Of a stretch of DNA of 64,000 bases, positions 1 to 10,860 are shown piece by piece. This DNA comes from Seriola aureovittata. Lineage: Eukaryota; Chordata; Actinopteri; Carangiformes; Carangidae. The stretch covers positions 833,560 through 897,559 of the forward strand of contig NC_079375.1 of NCBI RefSeq assembly GCF_021018895.1, read 5' to 3'. The position numbers were made by a program, and so were the translations under genes. Below the pieces are notes generated by a model. The model was not told where the DNA came from. It did not search any database and saw only the letters and a program-made list of their open reading frames with translations. Within the stretch, counting starts at the first letter, position 1; each line of letters opens with the position of its first letter.

Positions 1-354
1 CATGTCGGTGTAACAGTGTAGCTCATTTGTGTGTTGGAAGGATTGCATGTACTCCTCTGGATTTATTTTAATAACTCGTTAGTGGTTAAGAACTTCTGAT
101 GACTACAACAGCAGAGACTACGTCAGGTTCCACTTCCTGTCACCAAGACCAGAAACCGGAGGCTGCAGTGGACACAGACTCACCAACACTGGACAGCTGC
201 AGACCTGGTCTGATGGATCTGGATTTGTACTGAGGCAGCAGATGGTAGAATCAGAGTCAGAGTCCATGGACCAACCTGCCTTGTGGCAACAGTCCAGGCT
301 GCTGGTGGTGGTGTGATGGTGAGGGGAACGTTTTCTTCTTAATACCAATCAATC
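1..354. other. Unassigned non-coding sequence
   Basis: No recognisable gene, repeat or RNA. The only longer open frame, on the minus strand, has no family resemblance and low-complexity composition. Confidence 0.4.
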
Positions 355-525
355 ATGGTCTGAATGTCTCAGTGTATCTGAGGATTGTTGCTGACCATGT
401 TCATCCTTCATGGCCACAGTTCACCATCTTCTAATGGCTCCTTCCAGCAGGATCATCCTCCATGTCACAAACTGCTTCAACATGACAGTGAGTTCAGTGA
501 ACTTCAGTACCCAGGTTTCCTGTTC
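355..525 (+). pseudogene. Tc1-type transposase fragment (DDE domain)
   Basis: The translation contains NGSFQQDHPPCHK followed by an H-D-S-E-F segment. This resembles the conserved Tc1/mariner block around the second catalytic Asp, normally QQDNAPCH; here the Asp is kept but the following Asn is His. The preceding residues (a V-A-D-H-V-H-P-like stretch, partly out of frame) fit the same part of the family. Both ends dissolve into unrelated sequence: the N-terminal DNA-binding domain, the first Asp, the final Glu and the terminal repeats are absent. In an intact element the protein cuts and pastes the transposon at TA sites in the nucleus. This copy is a short dead remnant. It differs in part of the gene and probably in subfamily from the Tc1 remnant near 44.6 kb. 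Confidence 0.55.
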
Positions 526-3500
526 AGAGGCAGAGGGAATTCAAAATTTTACAGACAGCTGTTAAACCTGATTTATTACTGCAGACTGACCTCTGCAGAA
601 GATATTCTGAACTTTAACATCCAGAAAAATCAAGTGTAAAATCATCAGCGCTGTTACCAAAGACGGAGGGAGAGAAACTGGCAAGGTTCATCTTGTGATG
701 CACTGCCCTAAAAAGCATTTCGTCAATAATTGAAACAGCAGCAGCTGCAAAATGGTGAATACATTTTCCTGAGCATCACAAATTATTATCAGAATTCAAT
801 CTATTCAGTCTGATAACATTTGGAAAGTCTGGAAGAGCAGGATAACTCAATTACTTTAATCCTTCATCTGTGCGAGGTGTATACAAGAAGTCAACTGGTT
901 TGGCCAGCAGACATATTGGACATGCATTAGTGACCATGACTTAGAGGCCCATACCCACTCACACATTACCATTATTTCTCAGTGGGATGTTACATGTGAT
1001 GATATGGTAATGTATGACACTGAAGTAGCTGGTTGTAACATTTATTTAAAGTTGTCCATCTTTGGTAAAAATGAAAATGGCAACAGGTTTTTTTCCACAA
1101 CAGCCTGAACACAGGCTGACATTTAAATTCTGAATGTCTGAACACAAACAGCTTAAAAGCTCATAATAATGATTTTGAGCAGTCCAAACACTGAGTCTAA
1201 TCTTACTGGAGCTTAACATATGCTCAAATTTCAGACAATGGAATTCCTAATACATATATGCAACATACCGCTGTCATTCAGAATGTTTATGACTCACCCG
1301 GTCTGCGGATTAATTGTAGTGCCCACTGCGCATCACTAACAGGCACGTGCTCAGCCAGCTCAAGTGTTGCCCAGTGAGCAGTAGGGGTGGATGATGCTGC
1401 AAAATTTCTTCTCAGTTCAATAGCAAGTAATACAATGTGCAGAATTGCAGATATCAATACCCATACTTTTTATTATTAAGAGCAGCTTGTCTACTTTCAT
1501 GTAGGGTGAGCAGTGTGTCATGATATATGAGGTATATGCATCATCAATAGGCTACATGCATTTTAATGACCACTAAATGATTTGCCAAAAGGTTAGCAAT
1601 CATTTAAAGAATGGTCGAATTTATACCTGCTACCTGTGAGGCCCGGGTTTGATGGGTTAGGGTGTGCATGACATGACAACGGCAGTGGAGAAGCAAAGCA
1701 TGGGTGCACCTCTACGTGTTCACCGAAATAGAACAGTAACATAGAAACTGAAACTGGTATCAATCCTATTGCTGCTAGAATCGATCTTCAAAAATGACAC
1801 ACAGTATCTGTACTATCCCATAGGATAGGATAATAGGATTTCCTTTAATAGGAAAGCATGGAGCACCATCTTTGATCATCTTATACATCCATGGATCAAA
1901 GCCAGGTAGCAACAGTTAGTGACAGAGAGAGAAAGAAAGGGCAGCAGCAGCCTGCACCTTTCTGTTTTCACCACAGTGGCCACCTGCATATTTTTCTCCA
2001 CTTTAATGTTTGACAGCAGCTCCAGCTCAGTGTGCAATGACTGAAGCAGCCTGTGGTACTTCTATAAGTTTGTTTGCAGAAATAATCTAGTCAAAGATTT
2101 TGAACTTTTATCAGTTCAGTACTCCCTTATTGTTCAAATCGAAATCAATTCATTTCTGTTGGACTTATGACAGCAGGCTATTTGAAGACTTCCTCACAGA
2201 TAGACTTCTTCATGTCTGCAGTTCCAAAAATGTCTCTTCCTCAATCAGTATCCAGGCTCAGCTGTAGGAAACACTTCCTCTTTACTCCATTTTTAAAATG
2301 CAAATCAAATGAGTTTATTTACATCTGCAGACTCTGCAGGTAAATACCTCACTAACTTTAAAATTAGAATAGTGGAGAAGTTTTCTCCCCTGATGGTTAT
2401 GTGTGACAGGCAGTATGTACTTTATCATCCAAGGTCTAAGTGTGTAAGTTTACAGCCTGCTGTGCTGTGCTGTTTTACTGTGTTACTCTGTCACATGACA
2501 TGGTGGGAAATAAAAAATGATTCAACATCAGGTTTGAATCTGAGATGCTTCATCAGATTTTTCTAATTATTGATATTTATGGGACTGCCCGCATATTCAC
2601 TAAATTTCACATTTGAATCCTGAGCACTATTTCTAATTACATAGTGTATAAATGTTGCACTTTGGGTCCCAAAATGAAATATTGTATCAATCTTTTATCC
2701 TTTCCTCAGCTGTTGTCGATTGAAACAAAAACTCTGTTCAACATGCATTCATATGTTTTTTCATAACAAATATGACTTCGTCTCAAAGTGAAAGTAGGTT
2801 ACAGTTGTTTTTACACACGTTAGTTGCAAGGCTAAACAGCTGAGGTGGAGGAACTATTCTTCTCCAGCAACAGAACAAGAGAAAGAGATGTGGGGAGGTG
2901 CTACCCTGAGTCTGACAAAATGAAAGTGCTAATATAAATGTTTGAAAGTGCATCATTCTTCCCTGTTTCTGTGTATCTCAGTCTTAATTATATTTTCTCT
3001 GTGGAGAGCTATTTCTCCCACACATACTCACACACTTTGGGATGCGGGCCAATCCATGTCAACGGCAAAAAAATAAAAATTGTTCCCATGGACGCAAAAA
3101 AAAAGAAAAAAGAAAAGTCTTGTTGAAGTGGAGGCTCATGAAAGGCTGCTGTATGTTTTGTTTTCCACCAGAGAGCTCTCAACCAGAGGGCTCGCAGCGC
3201 TCGAGTGCTGGGACACCAGCACAAAGGGAAGGAGAGATGGGATGAAAGAAGAGAGAAAAGCAGGAGGCAAGAAAGGAGGGGAAGATTTGAGTGTAAGGAG
3301 CAGGTTGATAAAAGGTTTCCTCTGGACTTGGACTGGCAGCACTTGAATGCACACACAGTAGGCTATTGCCTACATAGCCTTAAAACACAGAGTTCTGCTA
3401 TTTATTTTGAAACAGCTTTTGTTGTTGACTTGCGAGGGGATGCTGGCTGCTCGCGATCTACCAAAGAGAATGAAAAAATACTGGAGTGGTTCTCCTTCCA

Positions 3501-4249
3501 CTGTTCCCACTTGCTTTTTTGTGAATATCAGCGAAATGACTAAAGTAGAAAAGTGCAATTTTGATTGTTCCACAATCCCACAACAAAAACCACACATACC
3601 TGATGAGCACTTATTTAAGTTGGCGGTGAGTTTCAGGACACTTTGTGGCACCCTCTGCTCTCTTTTATGCCTTTTTTCCTTCACATTCTTTATTTGTCTG
3701 TTCCTTTCTCTAAACTGGGCAACTTCACACACAGGCAGCTTCAAATGAAATGCGGAGAGGTTAGTGTTTAAATATAGAGTTTTCCGCAGTGCCCACAAAT
3801 GCTGTAGGACGAAGATGATACCCAAATAGATGAAGTATTTTTAGAGATGTGAGTGTTTTGAGGTACTTTTTGGGGATTATTGATAAATTACCTCATGGAT
3901 ATTATTCAACTCCAACTCAACTCCCAAGTGGTAAACCACATAGGCTATTATGATATCATAGCCATGCAGCCATGCATCTATCTATATATCTAATTCCCTG
4001 GATGAAACTAAACCTAATGTGGTTAAGCAGAGAAACAGAACCTGAGCACTGGGTGTATCAATGAGGTAACAGATCTGTGCATTCTTAAAGCAGTTACAGG
4101 CTATGTAAGTTTTTGCTATTGCTACATAGCTAACGTTAGCATTGGCAGCTGTTGGCTTACCAGTCTAGAAGAAACATTGTGAGTTCAGCACCAAACTCCA
4201 TTCCTTTACTCACCAACAGCTGTGTCCAGAGGTGGAAATAAACACCAAT
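526..4249. other. Anonymous non-coding sequence
   Basis: About 3.7 kb without a recognisable exon, RNA gene or repeat family. Open frames on both strands between 2.9 and 3.8 kb overlap one another and show no conserved motif. A lysine-rich stretch there comes from an A-rich tract. Confidence 0.4.
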
Positions 4250-4450
4250 GTTAACTCTTTTTTTCTATTACATCTTTTCTCCTACTGAAGTTAGCATGCT
4301 AACCAGCTAGCCCTGGCCCGCCTCCTCACTTTCTGATAGCATCCAATCTGTACCCCCCCTGTACTGGAAACACAATGATGGCTAAAGCTCTTGTTGAGCA
4401 GCCATCACCACCTCCCACTCCCGGCAAGAAACCATGTTCAGAGAAAACGT
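4250..4450 (+). repeat. Fragment of the MITE-like family seen at 9.96 kb
   Basis: The block around GCATGCTAACCAGCTAGC followed by a C-rich stretch, and later a CAAGAAACCA-GTTCA segment, parallels two blocks in the same order in the element at 9,964-10,860. It is shorter and more diverged, and the terminal repeats are not visible. Assignment is by eye only. Confidence 0.35.
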
Positions 4451-6529
4451 ACATAAAGTTCCTTTAATCCACTGCCTGAATCAATTAGCACAGGCGACCA
4501 GAGGACAAAAACAGTGTTGAATTTGTGATATCGATGTTATGACAAACCAATCAAACTTACACTTTCTTGTTTCAAGCTTTGAAGAAGTACACATCCATGA
4601 AAGTGTGTGTCTGCTGGGTTTGTGTCCCCTGGAAACACTTCCTTTGTCATCTGTGCCACTTGCAGCGCCTCTCTGTATTTGGTTGTGTTGCAAAAAAGCA
4701 GTGTCTGAAAATCTCAGAGAAAAGAATTCAAATCCAGAAAAATCCAAATGCTTCAAACAGCTGTTTATCCAGCAGCAGGAACTCTGCAGACAGCAGACAG
4801 GAGCAGAGCAGCAGAGTGGCTTCATGACCATAGCTCCCAGTACAGTTCCCAGTACTGCTCTCAGTGAGTCCAGTTGTACAGACTAATCAATAAGCAGAGG
4901 ACAACAGGAATCTAGTTCGAGTACATCCAATAGGAAATTTTGTTTTCTGCTCATTTCATCAGAAAATACTCCAATTAATGTCCTCAAAGCCTGTGTGATA
5001 CAGTACAATGCGGTTTGTGTACAAATCATCATCATTTATCCTCTGTTTACTACATGAATTTTATGCAGACTGGAGGCTTTAAACGATGCCACTGGGATGT
5101 TGAGAGGTTTATTTTTGTAAAGGGTGACACAGGCCGTTTGTGATGGTGTGTTTCCAGATGGTTTTGGTGGTGCAGTCCAAGTCAAAGGGCTAATTTTCAT
5201 TCCCACTGTGTCCCTGGTTACAGCACAGCTTTGTGGTGAGCGGCGTGCAGCAGAAGAGCGGCGGCAGAACACTGACAGCTTGACTACACCATCATGACAG
5301 AGGGGGCTTTCCATATATGCTGCAGCGAGCAGAGAAAGCCATTTGAGTATAACGGAGAATTTGAGATGTGGTGCCTGAGGAGTTTACTGAAGAACGGTTT
5401 TCTTTTCTGTTGGTAAAATCTAATTGGGAATGACCTGCCAAGGTCACAGTTTGATTGGTGTCTGACAGCGAGTGCTTTACATTGTTTCCTGATTGTGCAA
5501 AATGGTAAAATGATTGTAGGTAGTGAAGCACCTCAGATGTGATTGTTAAATGTAGTCACTGAGATGAAGAGCTGGACACACCAGGACGAGTTCTGTCACC
5601 ACAGAAAGAGAGAGAGAGAGAAGACAGAGGAGAGAGAAGAAGGAGCAAATCAGAACAAAGAGTTAATAAGACATATGATGGACAGATGGAGGCACAACTT
5701 GCATTAATATTAACATTTGTTGAGAGCGGGGAGGTAGACCGACCTGACCTCAACACACATCACTATATAACTTCATGTTGTTAAAATATAATTGTTATGT
5801 AATATAATAATGTTTATTGTATGTATGTTTATTATATTATTATAAAATAACATGTTTAGAATTAATATATTATACAAATAATATATATTATTCTGTGATA
5901 ACACCTCCACACTATTATCATATTGTTATACACTATTTTATATTTTTATTTTATATCTAATAATATAATATCAGCATTTTTTCCATTACATTGACAGGAT
6001 ATCATATAAATTATCACTATTATTATTATTATTATTATTGTTGTTGTTGTTGTTATTGTAATTATTTTAATTACATTCTCCATAATATTGAATATATATG
6101 ACATCATTAATGTCCACTATACTTCCTTTTTCGCCCTCTCACAAACGATATATATGACTACATCATAACCTTGAAAAATACACACACATACACACACACA
6201 TACACACATATCATAGACACATACACATCATATTCTTTTCATTTGTACGTCTCTATGACTGTTTATTGTTTTTGTTGTCATTAACATGTCTTTCCATTAT
6301 ATGTTCCCTTCGTGTCACACTTGTTTTGTTTTTTTTGCAAAGTCAGTAATAATATATATATTAACATTTGTCTTCTAGAAATACTATTATATCTCCTGTT
6401 TTTATATCAGTGCTATACTATTTATTTGTGCTCTAAAACTCAGCCTCTGCAGCACAGGGCCAGACTCACACACAACAAACACACAGCCCTGTGGTGGGGT
6501 ATCAGTATTGATTGAATGTATTCTCTCAG
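4451..6529. other. Anonymous sequence with AT-rich core and simple repeats
   Basis: No gene recognised. From about 5,770 to 6,120 the sequence is strongly AT-rich. It holds a compound trinucleotide tract, (ATT)n then (GTT)n, near 6,020-6,057, and an imperfect (CA)n tract near 6,180-6,215. Confidence 0.45.
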
Positions 6530-6641
6530 GTCAAGGAGGCCTTCACAGAGTGTAACCAGAGGAGGAGAGTGAGAAGAGAGAACAAACAAAGACCAGCAAC
6601 AGAGAGCATGTCAAACACCGGGGGAGAGACAGCCGACGCAG
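6530..6641 (+). CDS. Candidate internal exon, unidentified (weak)
   Basis: A 112-bp segment is open in one frame (37 codons). It is preceded by a TTCTCTCAG acceptor-like sequence and followed by G|GTACAAG, a plausible donor. The translation begins V-K-E-A-F-T-E-C-N, has an Arg/Lys-rich middle (QRRRVRRENKQR) and ends in a Gly/Thr/Asp-rich stretch. I do not recognise the protein. An open frame of this length flanked by AG and GT can arise by chance, and no partner exons were identified nearby. The alternative is non-coding sequence. Confidence 0.2.
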
Positions 6642-7534
6642 GTACAAGTGTTTGAGGAGCTCAGACAGCAGAGGCCAAGCAGCAGTGGATTATGGGAGAG
6701 GATTTGAGTGGTCAGAGTAGATGTGTCCCTGACATTTTCACTAGATGTTTATTTAAAAAGTCAGAACTGGAAAAAAAATATGGGTGGAATGGAAAAATCA
6801 CATCTTTAATTTGACACAAATGAAAAATGACTTGAGTGTTTTGTTGCCATCATTCTTCTATATGTGTTGAAAATGTGACTCAGTTCACAGACACTGAACA
6901 GTCAAGAAGATATGAGAAATATATTGTAAAAATAATAATGTTTATTATCAATCTTTACACATTATTGTAGTTCACAAATGATAAATACAATAATTAAATT
7001 AGCACAACATGCACAGTACAAACAACAGTAATGTTGTAACACGTTTCCAGTGTGAATGATACTGACGAGGTCAACAAAGTTACTGCATTTGCTATAAGGA
7101 CTTTCTGTAAGCTATTACACTATTTACTATTATATTTAAATGTTAAATAAATGCTAAAAAAAATAATTTCTGCATTATTTTGATCATTTTAATAAAATGA
7201 TTTACTTCAGACCCTGTTTTAGATTGAACTTGCCCGTTTCATGTATTTTTCAATTAATGGTGCAACCCATTTAATCAGAACATCTGTCTACACTGTCGGA
7301 GTATTGGCTCATGTTTCACATAACTACAACCCAACTGCTGTTGATTACTCTCCAACTCAAATGTCAGCCCCAAACAACAGTTGCCTGTGTAACTATGATT
7401 CTATGAATTGTGGATGCCCAGCAGAGGTGGGATATAAAAACTGGATTTCCACCAAGAAGAAAAAAGTAGAACTCTCTACACAACCAAGCTGATCTGTTCT
7501 CATATGTCTTCATAAGGTAAACAATAAACGTAAA
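6642..7534. other. Anonymous AT-rich sequence
   Basis: No gene or repeat recognised. The plus-strand open frame at 7,241-7,492 shows no family motif and ends in a lysine run from an A-rich tract. Confidence 0.4.
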
Positions 7535-9146
7535 ACTAGAAAATTCCAGGGAAATTTTGAGTGCCACGGGGGCTACTGCCGGGATGAGTACATGATTTAT
7601 TTCCAGTGTTCAAAAGTCACCCTGATCATATTCTGGTTTTGAGAAATGTCTTGATATAAAAGACTCTGATATAAAACAATGTCACATCCCTCCATCATGT
7701 ATTATGTGGGAAATATCTCATATTCTGTGTTGTTTTTTTTTAATAAAACAAGAGGCAACATGTCTTCAAACTGGCATTTAAAGGGTTACAATCCTGAAAA
7801 CTAATAAACATTTGGTAGGTTTGAGCAGAACTGAAGTGGTTTAAGAGATTTATGCAAAAAAAGCAGAAAAAAATATTGATATATGATAATTTTATAGCAT
7901 TTTCTTTGTGTGTCCTTTTTTGGACGCGAGGAACCCCAGAGGGTACAAAATGTGTTACCAGTGTATAATAAACCTGTAACAGTAACTGACATTAGATTTT
8001 AAAAATATGTCAAAAAAGACACTTTCTTGCAGAAATCCATACCTTCAGCTGTAACACAGCCAAAATGATCAGCAAATCAAAAAAGAAAAGTAAAGAAAAC
8101 GGCTAATGTAAAGCTAGCAGAGCTTGGAGAGTTGGTTATCTGGTTGCTAGGCGCACGCAGGCACGCACACAGGTCAGGAGCTGCCGTTGCCATGGCAATG
8201 TGAAAATCTGCCCAGAATTTGGCTTCTACATGGCTTCAAAACAACTGCAAATTATGAGAAAACCGTTACTTCTTTTCATAAACCGAAAAGACCGTGTCAG
8301 ACACTGAAGCCAGAAGTTTCTACAGTCTCTATTTTATTCAGATATTCCTTAAAATGAGTGAGTAAGCTCAGTGCGAAGACAGAGTGAGATTCTTTTGAAA
8401 AAAAAAGACGATTACATTAGGTGTGAATGAGAGTGAGACAGGTATTGCTGCCGGACTCGGCACCCCCGTTTAAATTTTGTGCAGACCATGCCTGTCAAAG
8501 TTACATTTTATGAATCCCAACAACTATGTCTACATTTTCAGAAAGAATTATTTGTCTCCTTTTTACGGTTTGGCCGCGAGCTCGAGTTAAAAATAAAAAT
8601 AAAGGTTATTTTTTACTGCTTCACGCACTCTAGCCAACTGACGCTTTCACTCTAACTTTGAAGAAAAAGGGATTTGCACTCCTCCTTTGAGTGCTCACAG
8701 TTTGAAAAGTTTACATGTTATGTAAAAACAGTTCCTGTCTTTTTGAGAGAGCAGAAGTTTTCCTCCGTTTTACAGTTTGAATCACATTTCTACGTGCAGG
8801 TATGAGAGAGCTGGGTGACTCAGAAAAAAGGTGCAATTTTGTAGAAAAAAGGTGGGTTTCTAAAGAATATTCCAATGCATTCCTAATGCATTATTTATTT
8901 CCAGTTTTTTGGGAATAACTTTGGGAAAAATTGGAATTTTAACACCAAAAGTCATAGCACCCCTTGCGGGATCAAGACGCACGTTTTGATGTATATATTA
9001 CCAGGGTTTTCTCAAAGCTGCGGGACGAGTTACGCGCCGAAATTTGGCGGAAGAATAATAAACCCGAAACAGAAGATTAATAGAGGCACTCCTCTCAGCT
9101 ATTCTAGCTGTAGAGGAGTGCCTCGGAGCTGAGCACCCGTGGCACT
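7535..9146 (+). mobile_element. Non-autonomous TIR element, copy 1
   Basis: This block recurs almost unchanged at 52,502-54,350, so it is a dispersed element. Shared sequence starts at AACTAGAAAATTCC and ends near CACCCGTGGCACTAAT. The ends carry imperfect inverted repeats: GTGCCACGGGGGCT at 7,561 against GTGCCACGGGTGCT read on the minus strand from the right end. No transposase-like open frame is present, so it would depend on proteins encoded elsewhere. Compared with the other copy it lacks about 290 bp after position 8,100. It also has extra sequence near 9,086-9,118, with the partly self-complementary GAGGCACTCCTCT and AGAGGAGTGCCTC. Superfamily not assigned. Confidence 0.7.
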
Positions 9147-9185
9147 AATTAAGTTTAATGCACCAATCAGTAGTCACTGAAGCTG

Positions 9186-9442
9186 TTCTTGCTCTTCCTG
9201 TGGCTCAGGAGGTAGAGCGGCTCGTCCACTACTCAGGTGGTTGGTGGTTTGATTCCCAGCTGTTCCAGTCTGTATTTCCAAGTTTGTTTGGGCAAAATAC
9301 TGAATCCCAAATTGCCTCCGCTATATCATTAGTGTGTGAGTGTGTTTGTGTGCGTGTAGTACAAAAGCACTGAACGTGAATGTGGTTTCCATTGTAAAGC
9401 CGTAAGACTAGAAAAGCATAAGAGCAGTCCATTTTTCATTAC
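9186..9442 (+). mobile_element. V-SINE-like retroposon
   Basis: A tRNA-like head has an A-box-like TGGCTCAGGAGGTAGAG and a B-box-like GGTTTGATTCC. It is followed by a core resembling the V-SINE type (GGGCAAAATACTGAATCCCAAATT) and a 3' part ending AGACTAGAAAAGCATAAGAGC-AGTCCATTTTTCATT. That 3' end matches the conserved V-SINE tail layout as I know it. SINEs of this kind are transcribed by RNA polymerase III and copied by partner LINE proteins. The copy is full-length in outline but diverged. It lies about 40 bp beyond the end of the TIR element. Confidence 0.65.
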
Positions 9443-9963
9443 TGGCATGAGCAGATCCCTTTCTTATAGAAAACAACTGAAGTTAAACAGTTCAACAAAC
9501 CAGATGTTCATCTTTTTAGGGCTGAGCTGGGAGGTAACAGAGATTGTATAAAATGGCTTTAATTTGGGATGATAACTTAGATTTGTCTAATTCAGACTGC
9601 TTATGCATCTTTATCAATTTGACAACACGTGCTGCAAATACTCACAACACAGGCAAAAACAAGAGACGTGTTTACAGGGGAGAGAAAAAAGCGTTCCCAC
9701 TTGTCGTTCAATGCTTTTAACTTGAAAAGTCACAAAGCATTGAACAACAATCGTGTCGCCAGCCTGGCTCATCACTTTGTTGTGTCCCCTGTGAACACTT
9801 CCCACGTTTCTGCATTTGTTTGTGTTGTGAGTATCTGCAGCACATGTGTTGTCAAAGTGATGTAGGTGTTCTCTGTATTTGTGTTTCGTCTGTTTGCATG
9901 TGTTTTCTTAAGTTGCTGTGTGTTGAGCTCTCCAGGCCACCACACATCTTACACTGAAACTGC
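9443..9963. other. Anonymous sequence
   Basis: No gene recognised. The short opposing open frames at 9,614-9,865 are mirror images of one another with no conserved motif. Confidence 0.4.
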
Positions 9964-10860
9964 TTTAAAGGTGTAGTGTGTAAGCTCCGGCCAGAATTTT
10001 AGTTTAAAATGTTCAAAAAAATGAACTAACACCATCAATAGTATGTGAAGGAGCCACAGTGATGATGTCATGGCCAAGACCTCCATCTATTGTATTTCAT
10101 TGATATCTACTGAAATGAGCATGCTAACCAGCTAGCTGCGTCCCGCACCGTGTTGTAATACCACTTTATGACACTAGACGCTGTATGAGCTCGAAGTTAC
10201 GCTACAACTCCCTACTTAAAAAAAAAAAAAAAAAAAAAAGCTGCTGATGAGCATCACAGAAACGCAGAGATGGTTGAAACGCCTAGAAAGCGATCCTTAT
10301 CTCCATCCCGAAGAACCGCTCTGACAAGAAACCACGTTCAACGGCAAAGAAGCAAAACACGGGTGAATCCCGGTGTGGCTTCCCACCGCTGGAGACAGCT
10401 CCGGGCAAAGAGATGCGGTTTGATGCCGAGCTGCATCGTTTCTGTTAGACTGGGGAGTAACATCTAATGTTGGTCTGTAGTAAAAAGTATCATTAGTGCA
10501 AATGAAAAACCGTACTGACAAATACACATAAATATATGATTGATGATGTCGACAGAAGCTGTAGTGATTTAGTAGAATTTAGCCTGTTCCTGCGGCTGTT
10601 ACTTTTACAAGTAAGACAAAGAAACTTTGATGCAGTCATGCAGTATCACCTTGCCTTCATATATTTATAGGTAAATAAATAATTTGTTTCAGTGCTATCA
10701 ACAATTTTAACTAACAACAATAAAGGCACATATAAATAATAAATTATAAGGAACATGGGGAAAACAACAACATGATTAACTGGACAGGGGTGAAGAGGTG
10801 AAATGCTGCCCCCTATGGAGGTGGAGCAAGTAGCGTGATCTTACATATTATACCTTTAAA
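9964..10860 (+). mobile_element. MITE-like non-autonomous DNA element, copy 1
   Basis: The left end reads TTTAAAGGTGTAGTGTGTAAG. The right end reads CTTACATATTATACCTTTAAA, which on the minus strand starts TTTAAAGGTATAATATGTAAG, giving imperfect 21-bp terminal inverted repeats. The left three-quarters recurs in inverted orientation at 27,555-28,213. An A22 run sits inside at 10,218-10,239. No transposase is encoded. The short open frames inside, one rich in Arg and Ser, are not conserved in the second copy. The target duplication is ambiguous because the flanking CTTTAAAGG is itself palindromic. Confidence 0.6.

Noticed and set aside
3009..3825. Cluster of overlapping open frames on both strands
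   Set aside because: They overlap in all frames without motifs, and the basic or acidic bias follows A-rich and G-rich composition.
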